Of a DNA stretch of 64,000 bases, positions 31,759-39,671 are shown one piece after another. The notes under the pieces are model-generated. The model was not told the DNA's origin. It saw only the letters and a program-made list of their open reading frames with translations, and searched no databases. The DNA lies in assembly GCA_023408075.1 (NCBI GenBank), contig JAEYKW010000015.1, positions 62,001 to 126,000 of the forward strand, written 5' to 3'. Within the stretch, counting starts at the first letter, position 1; the number at the start of each line of letters is the position of its first letter. Both the position numbers and the translations under genes were made by a program. This DNA comes from Bacillota bacterium. Lineage in GTDB: Bacteria; Bacillota; Clostridia; Christensenellales; SZUA-584.

Positions 31759-33744
31759 TTATACGATGGTAACACCTGCGCTGCTAAAGCCGCTGATGAC
31801 AGCTGCAATGTCTATGCCGGCTGTCACAGCAGCTGAAAACACCATAAGCAGGCGGGTTTGGGCGGTCACGGGGATTGCAAGCCCCGTCACAATACCGTTT
31901 GACGTTTGACCAATTGCAACAATCCCGGTTAACGGAGGCGCCAGCGCCACAGCAGTTCCCGGCACAGGTGCAAAAGCATCATCCGGCGTCGGCGAGCTAT
32001 AAAGCTGCGCCGTTATCGTTACCGTAGATCCAACGAGGGCCACCGCTGCGCCGACGCTGAAGTAAGCGGCAACCGATGTGATGGTCCCGTCTCTGGGCAT
32101 TGAAAACGCTTCACTGTTAAGGCTGGTAGTATCAATGACACCGCCTACCAACGTCCCCAATTCATTTGACCCGAAAGCGATTAACGACTGAACGCCGGCC
32201 AATCCGCCCAACACCGTTGTCAGTGTAGTAATAGGTCCTGAGGCAAACGGAATGATCGCGCCCGCTGCCGCTGCTCCGGTCGGTCCCGTGTCACCTGTAA
32301 AGCCTGTCGGCCCAGTCGCACCTGTCGGCCCAGTCGCACCTGTCGGCCCGGTTGCCCCCGTCGGTCCCGTTGGCCCGGTGTCGCCTGTCGCACCCGTCGG
32401 CCCAGTAAAACCTGTAAAACCGGTCGGCCCTGTATCACCTGTGGCACCCGTCGGTCCCGTAAAGCCAGTAAAACCGGTCGGCCCCGTATCCCCTGTGGCA
32501 CCCGTCGGTCCTGTAAAGCCCGTAAAACCTGTCGGTCCGGTGTCACCTGTGGCACCCGTCGGTCCCGTAAAGCCAGTAAAACCGGTCGGCCCCGTATCCC
32601 CTGTGGCTCCCGTCGCGCCTGTCGGCCCTGTGAGCCCTGTCGCCCCCGTCGGTCCCGTGAAGCCCGTCGCTCCGGTGTCGCCTGTCGCACCTGTCGGCCC
32701 TGTAAAGCCTGTCGCTCCCGTCGGTCCTGTGAAGCCCGTCGCCCCGGTGTCGCCTGTCGCTCCCGTCGGTCCCGTGAAGCCCGTCGCTCCGGTATCGCCT
32801 GTCGCTCCCGTCGGTCCCGTGAAACCCGTAAATCCTGTCGGCCCCGTCGCACCTGTTGCGCTTGTGGGTCCTGTCGCTCCCGTCGGTCCGGTAAACCCCG
32901 TCGCGCCGGTCGGCCCTGTATCGCCTGTAAATCCTGTCGGCCCTGTGTCACCCGTCGCGCCCGTCGGTCCCGTAAAGCCCGTTGCGCCCGTCGGCCCTGT
33001 GTCGCCTGTAAATCCGGTCGGCCCCGTAAAGCCTGTCGCACCTGTCGGTCCAGTGTCGCCCGTCGCGCCTGTCGCACCCGTGAAACCGGTTGGTCCCGTC
33101 GGGCCTGTCGCGCCCAACGCTCCAGTTGGTCCCGTGTCACCCGTCGCACCTGTCGCACCCGTGAAGCCGGTCGAGCCTGTCGGCCCCGTGTCACTTGTTG
33201 CCCCTGTCGGCCCCGTGAAACCGGTTGGTCCCGTCGGCCCTGTCGCACCCGTCGGCCCGGTTGCACCTGTTGCGCCTGTACCCGTCGGGCCTGTTGCGCC
33301 CGTGGGGCCCGTGGGGCCCGTTTCGCCTGTCGGACCAACAATATCGTCCTCTATGATGACCAGTGTTGCCTTCACCGGAACAATAGTCGGAAAGTAAAAT
33401 ATTTCAGATGTCGCATTAACCAAAGACGCCGTCACTGGAGCGGCCACAACTTCGACAATACTTACGCCGACAACCTCGCCGGTTTTAATCGGGGAAGCGC
33501 CCTCCAAAAAGTCGCCTTGGGATGTACTGATTGCAAATACCGCTCCAGTCGTAGATTTTGAAGACTGTGTGTCCACCCACCAATCAAATACATACCTGCC
33601 GGCTTCATTGAAAGTGATAACGCCTGTAGCGCTGTTATAGCTGATGTTCCCAGAGGAATATACAATCGTATCAAAAACGACATTACCGCCGGGCGGAACA
33701 GTCCCCGCAGCCAGTCGTTCAATTTGAAGCGCAATGTTGCTCAT
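31759..33744 (-). CDS. Collagen-like protein with BclB-like C-terminal domain
   Basis: 661 residues, the longest intact member. The N-terminal domain (1 to about 135, NVVFDTIVYSSGNISYN, WWVDTQSSKS) is nearly the same as that of the amber-interrupted gene. A stalk of more than 350 residues of Gly-X-Thr follows. The last 170 residues start with AGAIIPFASGPITTL and contain LAGVQSLIAFGSNE and MPRDGTITSVAAYFS, which match the C-terminal domain of BclB-type exosporium proteins. GGAGGAGAATA before ATG fixes the start. It lies downstream of the DNRLRE-collagen gene with hairpins in between. Confidence 0.88.
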   Translation of the reverse strand: MSNIALQIERLAAGTVPPGGNVVFDTIVYSSGNISYNSATGVITFNEAGRYVFDWWVDTQSSKSTTGAVFAISTSQGDFLEGASPIKTGEVVGVSIVEVVAAPVTASLVNATSEIFYFPTIVPVKATLVIIEDDIVGPTGETGPTGPTGATGPTGTGATGATGPTGATGPTGPTGFTGPTGATSDTGPTGSTGFTGATGATGDTGPTGALGATGPTGPTGFTGATGATGDTGPTGATGFTGPTGFTGDTGPTGATGFTGPTGATGDTGPTGFTGDTGPTGATGFTGPTGATGPTSATGATGPTGFTGFTGPTGATGDTGATGFTGPTGATGDTGATGFTGPTGATGFTGPTGATGDTGATGFTGPTGATGLTGPTGATGATGDTGPTGFTGFTGPTGATGDTGPTGFTGFTGPTGATGDTGPTGFTGFTGPTGATGDTGPTGFTGFTGPTGATGDTGPTGPTGATGPTGATGPTGATGPTGFTGDTGPTGAAAAGAIIPFASGPITTLTTVLGGLAGVQSLIAFGSNELGTLVGGVIDTTSLNSEAFSMPRDGTITSVAAYFSVGAAVALVGSTVTITAQLYSSPTPDDAFAPVPGTAVALAPPLTGIVAIGQTSNGIVTGLAIPVTAQTRLLMVFSAAVTAGIDIAAVISGFSSAGVTIV

Positions 33745-33797
33745 TATTCTCCTCCAATCGATGCAAGCTGTTTTCTTCTGCCTGCATTTTCGGTTTT

Positions 33798-33818
33798 GAT
33801 GCCGACCTAATCGGCATC
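33798..33818. repeat. Perfect eight-base hairpin upstream of the BclB-like gene
   Basis: GATGCCGA and TCGGCATC flank five bases, about 55 bases before the start codon at 33744. No strong U-run follows on either strand. It may be an attenuator or part of the spacer between the two collagen genes. Confidence 0.4.
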
Positions 33819-33897
33819 GTTAATACTACTTGTTTGCACGAGGCTGTACTGTTCATCCAGCCTCCATATCTTGATCTTTATTTCGCTAAATTTTCAG

Positions 33898-33924
33898 AAT
33901 GGGCTTCCTAAAAGGAAACCCATT
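33898..33924. terminator. Hairpin after the DNRLRE-collagen gene
   Basis: AATGGG-TTCC arms with one mismatch around a TAAAA loop lie about 70 bases after the stop of the DNRLRE-collagen gene. The T-tract is better on the plus strand (CTTTTG) than on the minus strand, so termination strength for the minus-strand message is uncertain. Confidence 0.4.
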
Positions 33925-33994
33925 CTTTTGCTTCCGTCAGCTGCCTGTTTTCTTTCTCCGGATGCGCATAAGCAGCAGCAACCTGCACACGGTT

Positions 33995-35407
33995 CTAAAC
34001 GCTTATCTCGATAATCACGATATTCGCCTGTACCGGTGTCAACGGGATAAACACGTTGTCGCCAGTCGCGTTAACAAGCTCAATCGTTGCCGGTACCGCT
34101 CCCACAGTGACGAGAGCGCTGCCGTTTAGCTGTCCCGAAACAATCGGCGAAGATCCGAGTATGCCCGGCCCGCCATTGAGGCTGATTCCGAACGAAACTG
34201 TCGTCGCCTCTTCCGCGCCATCCGTATCAACCCACCACGTGACGTAGTAATTGCCCGGTGCGGTGACCGTAAATATGCCGGTTCCTACGCCATAGCTGAT
34301 ATTCAGGCTCTGGTCGTTAAGAACAGTGTCAAATATCACCGTTGCGCCTGTTGCAATCGTACCGCCGGCCGCTCCGATCAACTGAGCCTGTATGCCGCGC
34401 AGCATCGCCGCTGCGGCAGCCGGTCCAGTCGGTCCCGTCGCGCCTGTCGCGCCCGTGTCACCCGTCGGTCCTGTCGGCCCTGTTGCACCTGTCGGTCCTG
34501 TCGGTCCTGTCGGCCCTGTTGCACCCGTCGGTCCTGTCGGCCCTGTTGCGCCTGTCGGTCCCGTCGGCCCTGTTGCGCCTGTCGCACCTGCCGTGCCTGT
34601 CGGTCCTGTCGGCCCTGTCGGCCCTGTTGCGCCTGCCGTACCTGCCGCGCCTGTCGGTCCTGTCGGTCCTGTCGGCCCCGTCGGTCCTGTCGCGCCTGCC
34701 GTACCTGCCGCGCCTGTCGGTCCTGTCGGCCCTGTCGGCCCTGTCGCGCCTGCCGTACCTGCCGCGCCTGTCGGTCCCGTCGGTCCTGTCGGTCCCGTCG
34801 GTCCTGTTGCGCCTGTCCGTCCTGTCGGTCCCGTCGGTCCTGTCGGCCCTGTCGGTCCTGTCGGTCCTGTCGGTCCCCTATCCGGGCAGATAAAAATGAT
34901 AATCAACTGCGGCGCAAATTTTGGAGACTTGCATGTGTTCGAGCTGGTAAAAACGGCGGTCCCCTCTCTGTCGCGCGCACCCGTCAGGCTGATGCCTAAG
35001 TCGTGAGTGTGTTTGGAAAATACATCGCGCACCAGTTCACTGACGTCGACCTCAATAAATTGGTCGACTTCACGACAATTCACATTGAATACGGTTGAAG
35101 TCGGTACAAAAGTCGGCTGAGTATTCCATGTGACTGTTCTTGTATCAAATTCGGATGTAATCTTATTCACTCTTAACGCCACATCGTCCGCATAGACGAC
35201 ATCTTCAACATGCAGCCTCAAAATCGCCCTGATAAATTCGCATCCCTCGGGAATACAAGGTTTCTCAAATTTGATCAGGCTCCTGAAAACGTTTCTTCTT
35301 CGATAATCGAAGCCAGCTGCAATAATTTCTCTTTCGGAATAATTGGCATTTGCAGGCCATCTTGTTATATAAGTGTCACCAATCGGTGTTAACTGTATTG
35401 TAGGCAT
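33995..35407 (-). CDS. DNRLRE-domain protein with collagen-like stalk and jelly-roll C-terminus
   Basis: 470 residues in three parts. Residues 1 to about 175 resemble the DNRLRE all-beta domain of cell-surface proteins (GDTYITRWPANANYSERE, RSLIKFEKP, VTWNTQP). About 155 residues of Gly-X-Thr/Gly-Ala-Ala repeats follow, rich in GPT. The last 135 residues are a BclA-like head (FDTVLNDQSLNISYG, WWVDTDG, NVFIPLTPVQANIVII) homologous to the C-terminal head of the protein at 28706. No signal peptide. It is the first gene of the collagen cluster, and a SigK-like promoter lies upstream. The DNRLRE head may replace the usual N-terminal anchor and fix it to a different spore layer. Confidence 0.87.
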   Translation of the reverse strand: MPTIQLTPIGDTYITRWPANANYSEREIIAAGFDYRRRNVFRSLIKFEKPCIPEGCEFIRAILRLHVEDVVYADDVALRVNKITSEFDTRTVTWNTQPTFVPTSTVFNVNCREVDQFIEVDVSELVRDVFSKHTHDLGISLTGARDREGTAVFTSSNTCKSPKFAPQLIIIFICPDRGPTGPTGPTGPTGPTGPTGRTGATGPTGPTGPTGPTGAAGTAGATGPTGPTGPTGAAGTAGATGPTGPTGPTGPTGAAGTAGATGPTGPTGPTGTAGATGATGPTGPTGATGPTGPTGATGPTGPTGPTGATGPTGPTGDTGATGATGPTGPAAAAAMLRGIQAQLIGAAGGTIATGATVIFDTVLNDQSLNISYGVGTGIFTVTAPGNYYVTWWVDTDGAEEATTVSFGISLNGGPGILGSSPIVSGQLNGSALVTVGAVPATIELVNATGDNVFIPLTPVQANIVIIEISV

Positions 35408-35437
35408 AATAATTCAACCTTCCTTAGAGTTATAGTA

Positions 35438-35465
35438 CATAATATGTTAATTCAATATTTATGGT
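35438..35465 (-). promoter_or_regulatory. SigK-like sporulation promoter
   Basis: On the minus strand ACC (35465-35463) and CATATTATG (35446-35438) are separated by 16 bases, close to the mother-cell SigK pattern AC-N16/17-CATAnnnTA. It lies about 30 bases upstream of the DNRLRE-collagen start codon. Expression in the mother cell late in sporulation is expected for exosporium proteins. Confidence 0.45.
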
Positions 35466-35605
35466 ACTTGTTTTTGCGCTCAAAAAAAAACGTATCTGCA
35501 TAAAATATTAATTTTTTCAGTTCATTTGGATATTCATGTCACAACCATGGATGACTTTGTATATTTTTATATAGAAATATAAAACAAGAAGGGTACCCGC
35601 CCGGA

Positions 35606-36994
35606 ATGAATACAATGAACAAAACAGCGATCATCATTTTGACGTACAACAACTTTGAGTTCAGCAAAGACTGCATTGAGAGCATAAGAAAATATACGGA
35701 CAAAGACGCCTATGAGATTATCGTGGTCGATAACAACTCCACAGATGAAACGCGCGAATGGCTTAAAAGCCAAGCGGATATTAAGCTGCAGCTCAACGAA
35801 AATAACGAAGGGTTTCCAAGAGGCTGCAACATCGGCATCCGCATGGCTGACCCCGGCAGCGATATTCTGCTGCTGAACAACGACACGATTGTGACACCCC
35901 GGTGGCTGGAAAATCTACAAAAATGCCTTTACAGCAGCGAAAACGTCGGCGCGGCGGGTGCTGTCAGCGGCCACCATGAAAACCTGCAGGGCGTCAGCTT
36001 TACCTATGAGAACATGGACCGGATGCAGGAATGCGCCGATAAAAACAACATATCGGACAGTGCCCGGTGGGAAGAGAAAGTGTTTCTAATCGGCTTTTGC
36101 CTGCTGATTAAAAGAGAAGTGATGGATAATATCGGCCTGCTCGATGAAGCGTATTCGCCCGGATATGTGGAAGATAACGACTTGTCGCTTCGCATCCTTG
36201 AAGCGGGCTACCGGCTTTTGCTCTGTCACGATTGCTTCATTCACCATTACCTCGGCTCGGGTTTCAGAAAAGATTTAACCCGCTTTTACCCCGTTTTGTA
36301 TGCCAACAGAGCCACGTTTCAAAGAAAGTGGAAGTTTGAGACGGTACGCTTTGACGAAATCGACCACGCCTCGCTTCGCATATTGCACGAACCGGATAAA
36401 CAAAAAAGCCTGAATATTCTGGAGCTTGGGTGCGGTATCGGCGTTACGCTGCTGAAAATCAAATACAATTATCCGAACGCGGAGCTTTACGGCTGGGAGC
36501 CGGATGTGAATATGGCCAAGATCAGCCGCCATTTCGCCTCGGTATCAACAGCCGCATTGGACGCGGCTATGAACGACTTTCCGGACGGCTTCTTCGATTA
36601 TATTTTTATCGGCTATTATCCCGAGCAGGCCCAAAACCCCAAAGCATTTCTGCAAAGTGTCCATAAAAAGCTCAAGCCGGGCGGCTGGGTTGTGGCCACC
36701 GTACAAAACGTTCTGCATTTCAGCCGCATGCGCGACCTGCTGAACGGCAATTGGTTTTTATCGGGCAACAGACATAAAAAAATCGTGACCACGGATTATA
36801 CGCTCAAAGACTTTTCCGCGCTGCTGGCCGATTGCGGATTTGCCAACCAGTTCACCTTCCATTGGTTTTCGGTGCTCGGCGAAGCAGACAAAGCTTTCAT
36901 ACAAAAGCTCTGCGACATCGGGCAGGAAGAGAAGGATTATAATTTCAGCACATATCTGTATTCGATCAGAGCCCAGAAGCCGTCAGAAGTGTAA
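35606..36994 (+). CDS. GT2 glycosyltransferase fused to a SAM methyltransferase
   Basis: 462-residue bifunctional enzyme. Residues 1 to about 250 are a GT2 transferase (AIIILTYNNFEFSKDC, VVDNNSTDE, LLLNNDTIVTPRWLE, YVEDNDLSLRILEAGYR). From about residue 270 a class I SAM methyltransferase follows (NILELGCGIGVTLLKIK, YGWEPD, LQSVHKKLKPGGWVVATV). It would add a sugar and methylate it, as in the O-methylated glycans of BclA-like stalks. The ribosome binding site is poor (AGAAGGG twelve bases upstream of this ATG); a second ATG three codons on is an alternative. It is divergent from the DNRLRE-collagen gene across about 200 bases, so it is probably part of the same spore-surface unit. Confidence 0.87.
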   Translation: MNTMNKTAIIILTYNNFEFSKDCIESIRKYTDKDAYEIIVVDNNSTDETREWLKSQADIKLQLNENNEGFPRGCNIGIRMADPGSDILLLNNDTIVTPRWLENLQKCLYSSENVGAAGAVSGHHENLQGVSFTYENMDRMQECADKNNISDSARWEEKVFLIGFCLLIKREVMDNIGLLDEAYSPGYVEDNDLSLRILEAGYRLLLCHDCFIHHYLGSGFRKDLTRFYPVLYANRATFQRKWKFETVRFDEIDHASLRILHEPDKQKSLNILELGCGIGVTLLKIKYNYPNAELYGWEPDVNMAKISRHFASVSTAALDAAMNDFPDGFFDYIFIGYYPEQAQNPKAFLQSVHKKLKPGGWVVATVQNVLHFSRMRDLLNGNWFLSGNRHKKIVTTDYTLKDFSALLADCGFANQFTFHWFSVLGEADKAFIQKLCDIGQEEKDYNFSTYLYSIRAQKPSEV

Positions 36995-37099
36995 TGTCAC
37001 AGCCGCTTTCTTACAGTATTGGCTTTGGCTCAAGCCTATCTTTTTTGCGGCAAGAGCTCTATCCCCATTGCAGGGACAGAGTTTCTCGCACCGCTTAAT

Positions 37100-37410
37100 C
37101 AGCGATATTTGTTAAAAGGGCACCAAGAGCAGGGTGACAGAGTGTCTGTCGCACTAATAGACACGATCCTCATCCGGCACTGCGTACCGCCTTTACCTCC
37201 AAGGAGAAGGTCAGCTTGATAAAAAAAACCCCGGTCATGCATTCCACTGCGTCGTGAGGAACGGAGTGACATAACTACAAAGCGGAACGCATCCCCTGTT
37301 TTTATACTCTTGACCGTGGGATTCCTCTTGCGCTCACGCTCCATCGGAATGACATTGTTACTTTGTCAACAACCTGAATTTCTCCTTAAGAAGGAGAAGT
37401 CTTTTAGCTT
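37100..37410. repeat. Composite intergenic repeat (copy A)
   Basis: No gene is present between 36995 and 37569. The stretch is built as follows: CCTCATCCGGCA..., a small CTCC/GGAG hairpin with AGCTTGAT and AAAACC, then a core from GTCATGC (37244) through CGCATCCC and GTGGGATT to AATGACA...ACTTTGTCA, then another CTCC/GGAG hairpin. The same modules in the same order make up the gap at 53890-54180. Similar spacer boilerplate is, as far as I recall, frequent in Clostridia. Possibly a non-autonomous dispersed element or transcript-stabilising structure. Confidence 0.6.
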
Positions 37411-37442
37411 TAAACTCCATTATAGACATTTCTAAAGACAAG

Positions 37443-37478
37443 AAAACGCCGGTCTCTTAACGGCAGTCCGGCGTTTTT
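37443..37478. terminator. Bidirectional Rho-independent terminator
   Basis: AAAACGCCGG and CCGGCGTTTTT arms around 15 bases give a strong stem with A/T tracts on both sides. It lies between the convergent GT2-methyltransferase gene and the ABC ATPase gene and can stop both transcripts. Confidence 0.85.
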
Positions 37479-37569
37479 CCTGAAGCGGTTCGATAACCGG
37501 CTCTGTGCCCGTATATCGTTCCTGAAAATAGAGGAATAGAGTGAAACTGTCCTTTTGTTATCCGGCTGC

Positions 37570-38691
37570 TCAGACCAAAAGCAGGCTTTTTTCCGTCTCG
37601 ATGTCGAACAGGTGAATCAAATCTCCGGGTATCTTAAAGTTCACATAATTGGCCTTTCCGGGCTCAAACAGCGAGCTGTTCAAATCCGTAACCTGTACGC
37701 GAACCACAACATCCTTATCGTCCACAGCCAAATGCAGATAGATTTCGCTGCCCATCATTTCCGACACGTCCACCTTCGCCTTGACCGCGCTGCTGTCGCT
37801 CTCGGCGGTCAGCACCAGATGCTCGGGGCGTATGCCCAGCAGCACCTGTCCGGGCGCCTGATTCTTCGCTTTCAGTATCTTTTGCTTGTCGGAAGGAAGC
37901 TTAATCTCCGCGCCCGCTGCGCGTACCGTATATTCGCTCCCCGAGAGCGTCAGTTCCGCCGTAAAAAAGTTCATCTGCGGCGTACCGATAAATCCGGCGA
38001 CGAACTTGTTCGCCGGGCGGTTGAACACATCCTGCGATGTTCCGATCTGCTGGATGAAGCCATCCTTCATGATGACAATCCGGTCGCCGAGCGTCATCGC
38101 TTCCACCTGATCGTGAGTCACATAGATAAACGTGGTGTCAATGCGCTCTCTGAGCTTAATCAGCTCGGCGCGCATCTGGTTTCGAAGCTTGGCGTCGAGG
38201 TTGGAGAGCGGCTCATCCATAAGGAACACCTTGGGCTCACGCACGATGGCACGCCCGATGGCGACGCGCTGCCGCTGGCCGCCCGACAAAGCTTTGGGCT
38301 TACGTTTGAGCAGCTCCGTGATGCCGAGTATGTCGGCAGCCTGTTGGACCTTCCTGTCGATCTCGTCCTTCTTTTCCTTGCGGAGCTTGAGCGCGAAAGC
38401 AAGGTTTTCATACACCGTCATGTGCGGATACAGCGCGTAGTTTTGGAAGACCATCGCTATATCACGGTCTTTGGGGGGCACCGCGTTGACAAGACGGTCG
38501 TCGATATAGAGCTCGCCTTCGGTAATCTCTTCCAGCCCTGCCACCATACGCAGCGTGGTGGATTTGCCGCAGCCCGAAGGGCCGACAAGCACAACGAACT
38601 CTTTGTCGGCGATGTCCAGGCTGAAGCTTTCCACCGCCACGACATTCTTGTCGTAGACCTTTTTGATGTTTTTTAATGTGACCTTTGCCAT
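37570..38691 (-). CDS. msmK: Sugar ABC transporter ATP-binding protein (MsmK/UgpC type)
   Basis: 373-residue ATPase that powers CUT1 sugar importers. Walker A GPSGCGKST is at about residues 38-46, the signature LSGGQRQRVAIGRA near 134, Walker B VFLMDEP near 157 and the switch His in YVTHDQ near 190. The C-terminal regulatory OB-type domain (LLGIRPEHLVL onward) is complete. In Firmicutes a single MsmK often serves several importers, and neither CUT1 operon in this window has another ATPase. It follows the response regulator gene by about 220 bases and ends at the bidirectional terminator. The ribosome binding site is weak (GAAAAG). Confidence 0.93.
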   Translation of the reverse strand: MAKVTLKNIKKVYDKNVVAVESFSLDIADKEFVVLVGPSGCGKSTTLRMVAGLEEITEGELYIDDRLVNAVPPKDRDIAMVFQNYALYPHMTVYENLAFALKLRKEKKDEIDRKVQQAADILGITELLKRKPKALSGGQRQRVAIGRAIVREPKVFLMDEPLSNLDAKLRNQMRAELIKLRERIDTTFIYVTHDQVEAMTLGDRIVIMKDGFIQQIGTSQDVFNRPANKFVAGFIGTPQMNFFTAELTLSGSEYTVRAAGAEIKLPSDKQKILKAKNQAPGQVLLGIRPEHLVLTAESDSSAVKAKVDVSEMMGSEIYLHLAVDDKDVVVRVQVTDLNSSLFEPGKANYVNFKIPGDLIHLFDIETEKSLLLV

Positions 38692-38910
38692 ACTTTTCAG
38701 CTTTACCGCGCACAGCGTTCGCTCCTGCGCGGCTCACCGCCGCCCGTTAAAATAGACGGCAGTATTACAGCAGGTCTCCACACTGCTGCACCGCAAGCCG
38801 TTGCGGATGATTCATGCCTCCTTTTTTAGCGTGCATAAAACGGTATAAGTGGAGCCGTTTAAATGCCGCATGATTGCTTAGTCGTTGGTTGACCTAACGG
38901 CGCGCCGGTT

Positions 38911-39660
38911 TCAGTGGGGAAGATTCTCGGTATCGTTTGTGCTTTTGGAAAATTCGCTGTAGCTTATTCCCGCGTATTTTTTAAAGCAGCGCCCGAAATA
39001 ATTCGGGTCGGGTATCCCCACGGCATTGGCCGTATAAAACATCTTTTCATTGTCTTTCGCGAGCTGCATCGCCCTTTTCATACGGCAATCCGTCAAATGC
39101 TCAATAAACGAGCTCCCGATTTCGGTTTTGAAGCGCCTGCTTAAGTAGCTCGGATTAAAGCCGAACGTCTGGGCGATCGATGTGAGATTGAGGCTCGAAT
39201 CCGTGTAATGGTCTTCCACAAAGCGCGCAATCCGGCGGATGGCCGACGGCTCAATTTCACGCCCGTCATCCGGCTCTTTGGATGGCTCCTCCACCGACTG
39301 GACAACCTTTTTCAAGAGTTCGTATATCTCTGAGCGCACAATCGGTTTTAATATGTACCCGCAGACGGGCAGGCCTATGCATTGGCGCGCGTATTCAAAT
39401 TCATCAAAAGCCGTTAAGACAATGATTTTCAGGTTCGGATAACGGCTGACGGCGAGCTTCGCAAATTCAATACCGCCCATAAACGGCATGCATATATCCA
39501 CAAACACGATATGAGGCCTGATATCATCGATCTTATTGATCGCTTCAATACCGCTGCCCGCTTCGCCCACGACCTCAAGATCGAGTGATTTCCAGTTGAT
39601 AGACTTTTTGAGCAGCAGGCGGGTGGGTTCCTCGTCATCGATAAGCATCACTCTAAACAT
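38911..39660 (-). CDS. AraC-type response regulator (YesN-like)
   Basis: 249 residues. The receiver domain covers 1-120 with phosphoacceptor Asp55 (IVFVDICMPF), acidic pair Asp8-Asp9 and the Lys of GYILKPI. An AraC double helix-turn-helix occupies about 148-240 (FGFNPSYLSRRFKTEIG, VGIPDPNYFGRCFKKYAG). AGGAGG five bases before the ATG at 39660 marks the start; the longer frame lies inside the kinase gene. Its gene follows the kinase by 11 bases. It is expected to activate the importer genes at 41548-44747 in response to the extracellular sugar. Confidence 0.92.
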   Translation of the reverse strand: MFRVMLIDDEEPTRLLLKKSINWKSLDLEVVGEAGSGIEAINKIDDIRPHIVFVDICMPFMGGIEFAKLAVSRYPNLKIIVLTAFDEFEYARQCIGLPVCGYILKPIVRSEIYELLKKVVQSVEEPSKEPDDGREIEPSAIRRIARFVEDHYTDSSLNLTSIAQTFGFNPSYLSRRFKTEIGSSFIEHLTDCRMKRAMQLAKDNEKMFYTANAVGIPDPNYFGRCFKKYAGISYSEFSKSTNDTENLPH

Positions 39661-39671
39661 CGTGCCCTCCT

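Noticed and set aside
26753..33397. Long plus-strand reading frames rich in Pro-Val-Gly-Pro-Val opposite the collagen genes (for example 26753-28195, 29127-29972, 32252-33397)
   Set aside because: They are the exact antisense of Gly-X-Thr codons, have no ribosome binding sites and exist only because the repeat lacks stops in that frame.
26390..34880. Short regularly spaced DNA repeats that look like CRISPR arrays or minisatellites
   Set aside because: The repeats are in frame with intact proteins, have 9-18 base periods and no spacers; they are the coding of collagen triplets.
37555..38676. Plus-strand frame of 373 codons opposite the ABC ATPase gene
   Set aside because: It is the antisense shadow of a clear MsmK-type ATPase; His/Arg-rich composition is typical of such shadows.
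38765..38815. Small leader peptide of 16 codons upstream of the ATPase gene, preceded by AAAAAAGGAGG
   Set aside because: The Shine-Dalgarno sequence is only one base from the ATG, too close for initiation.
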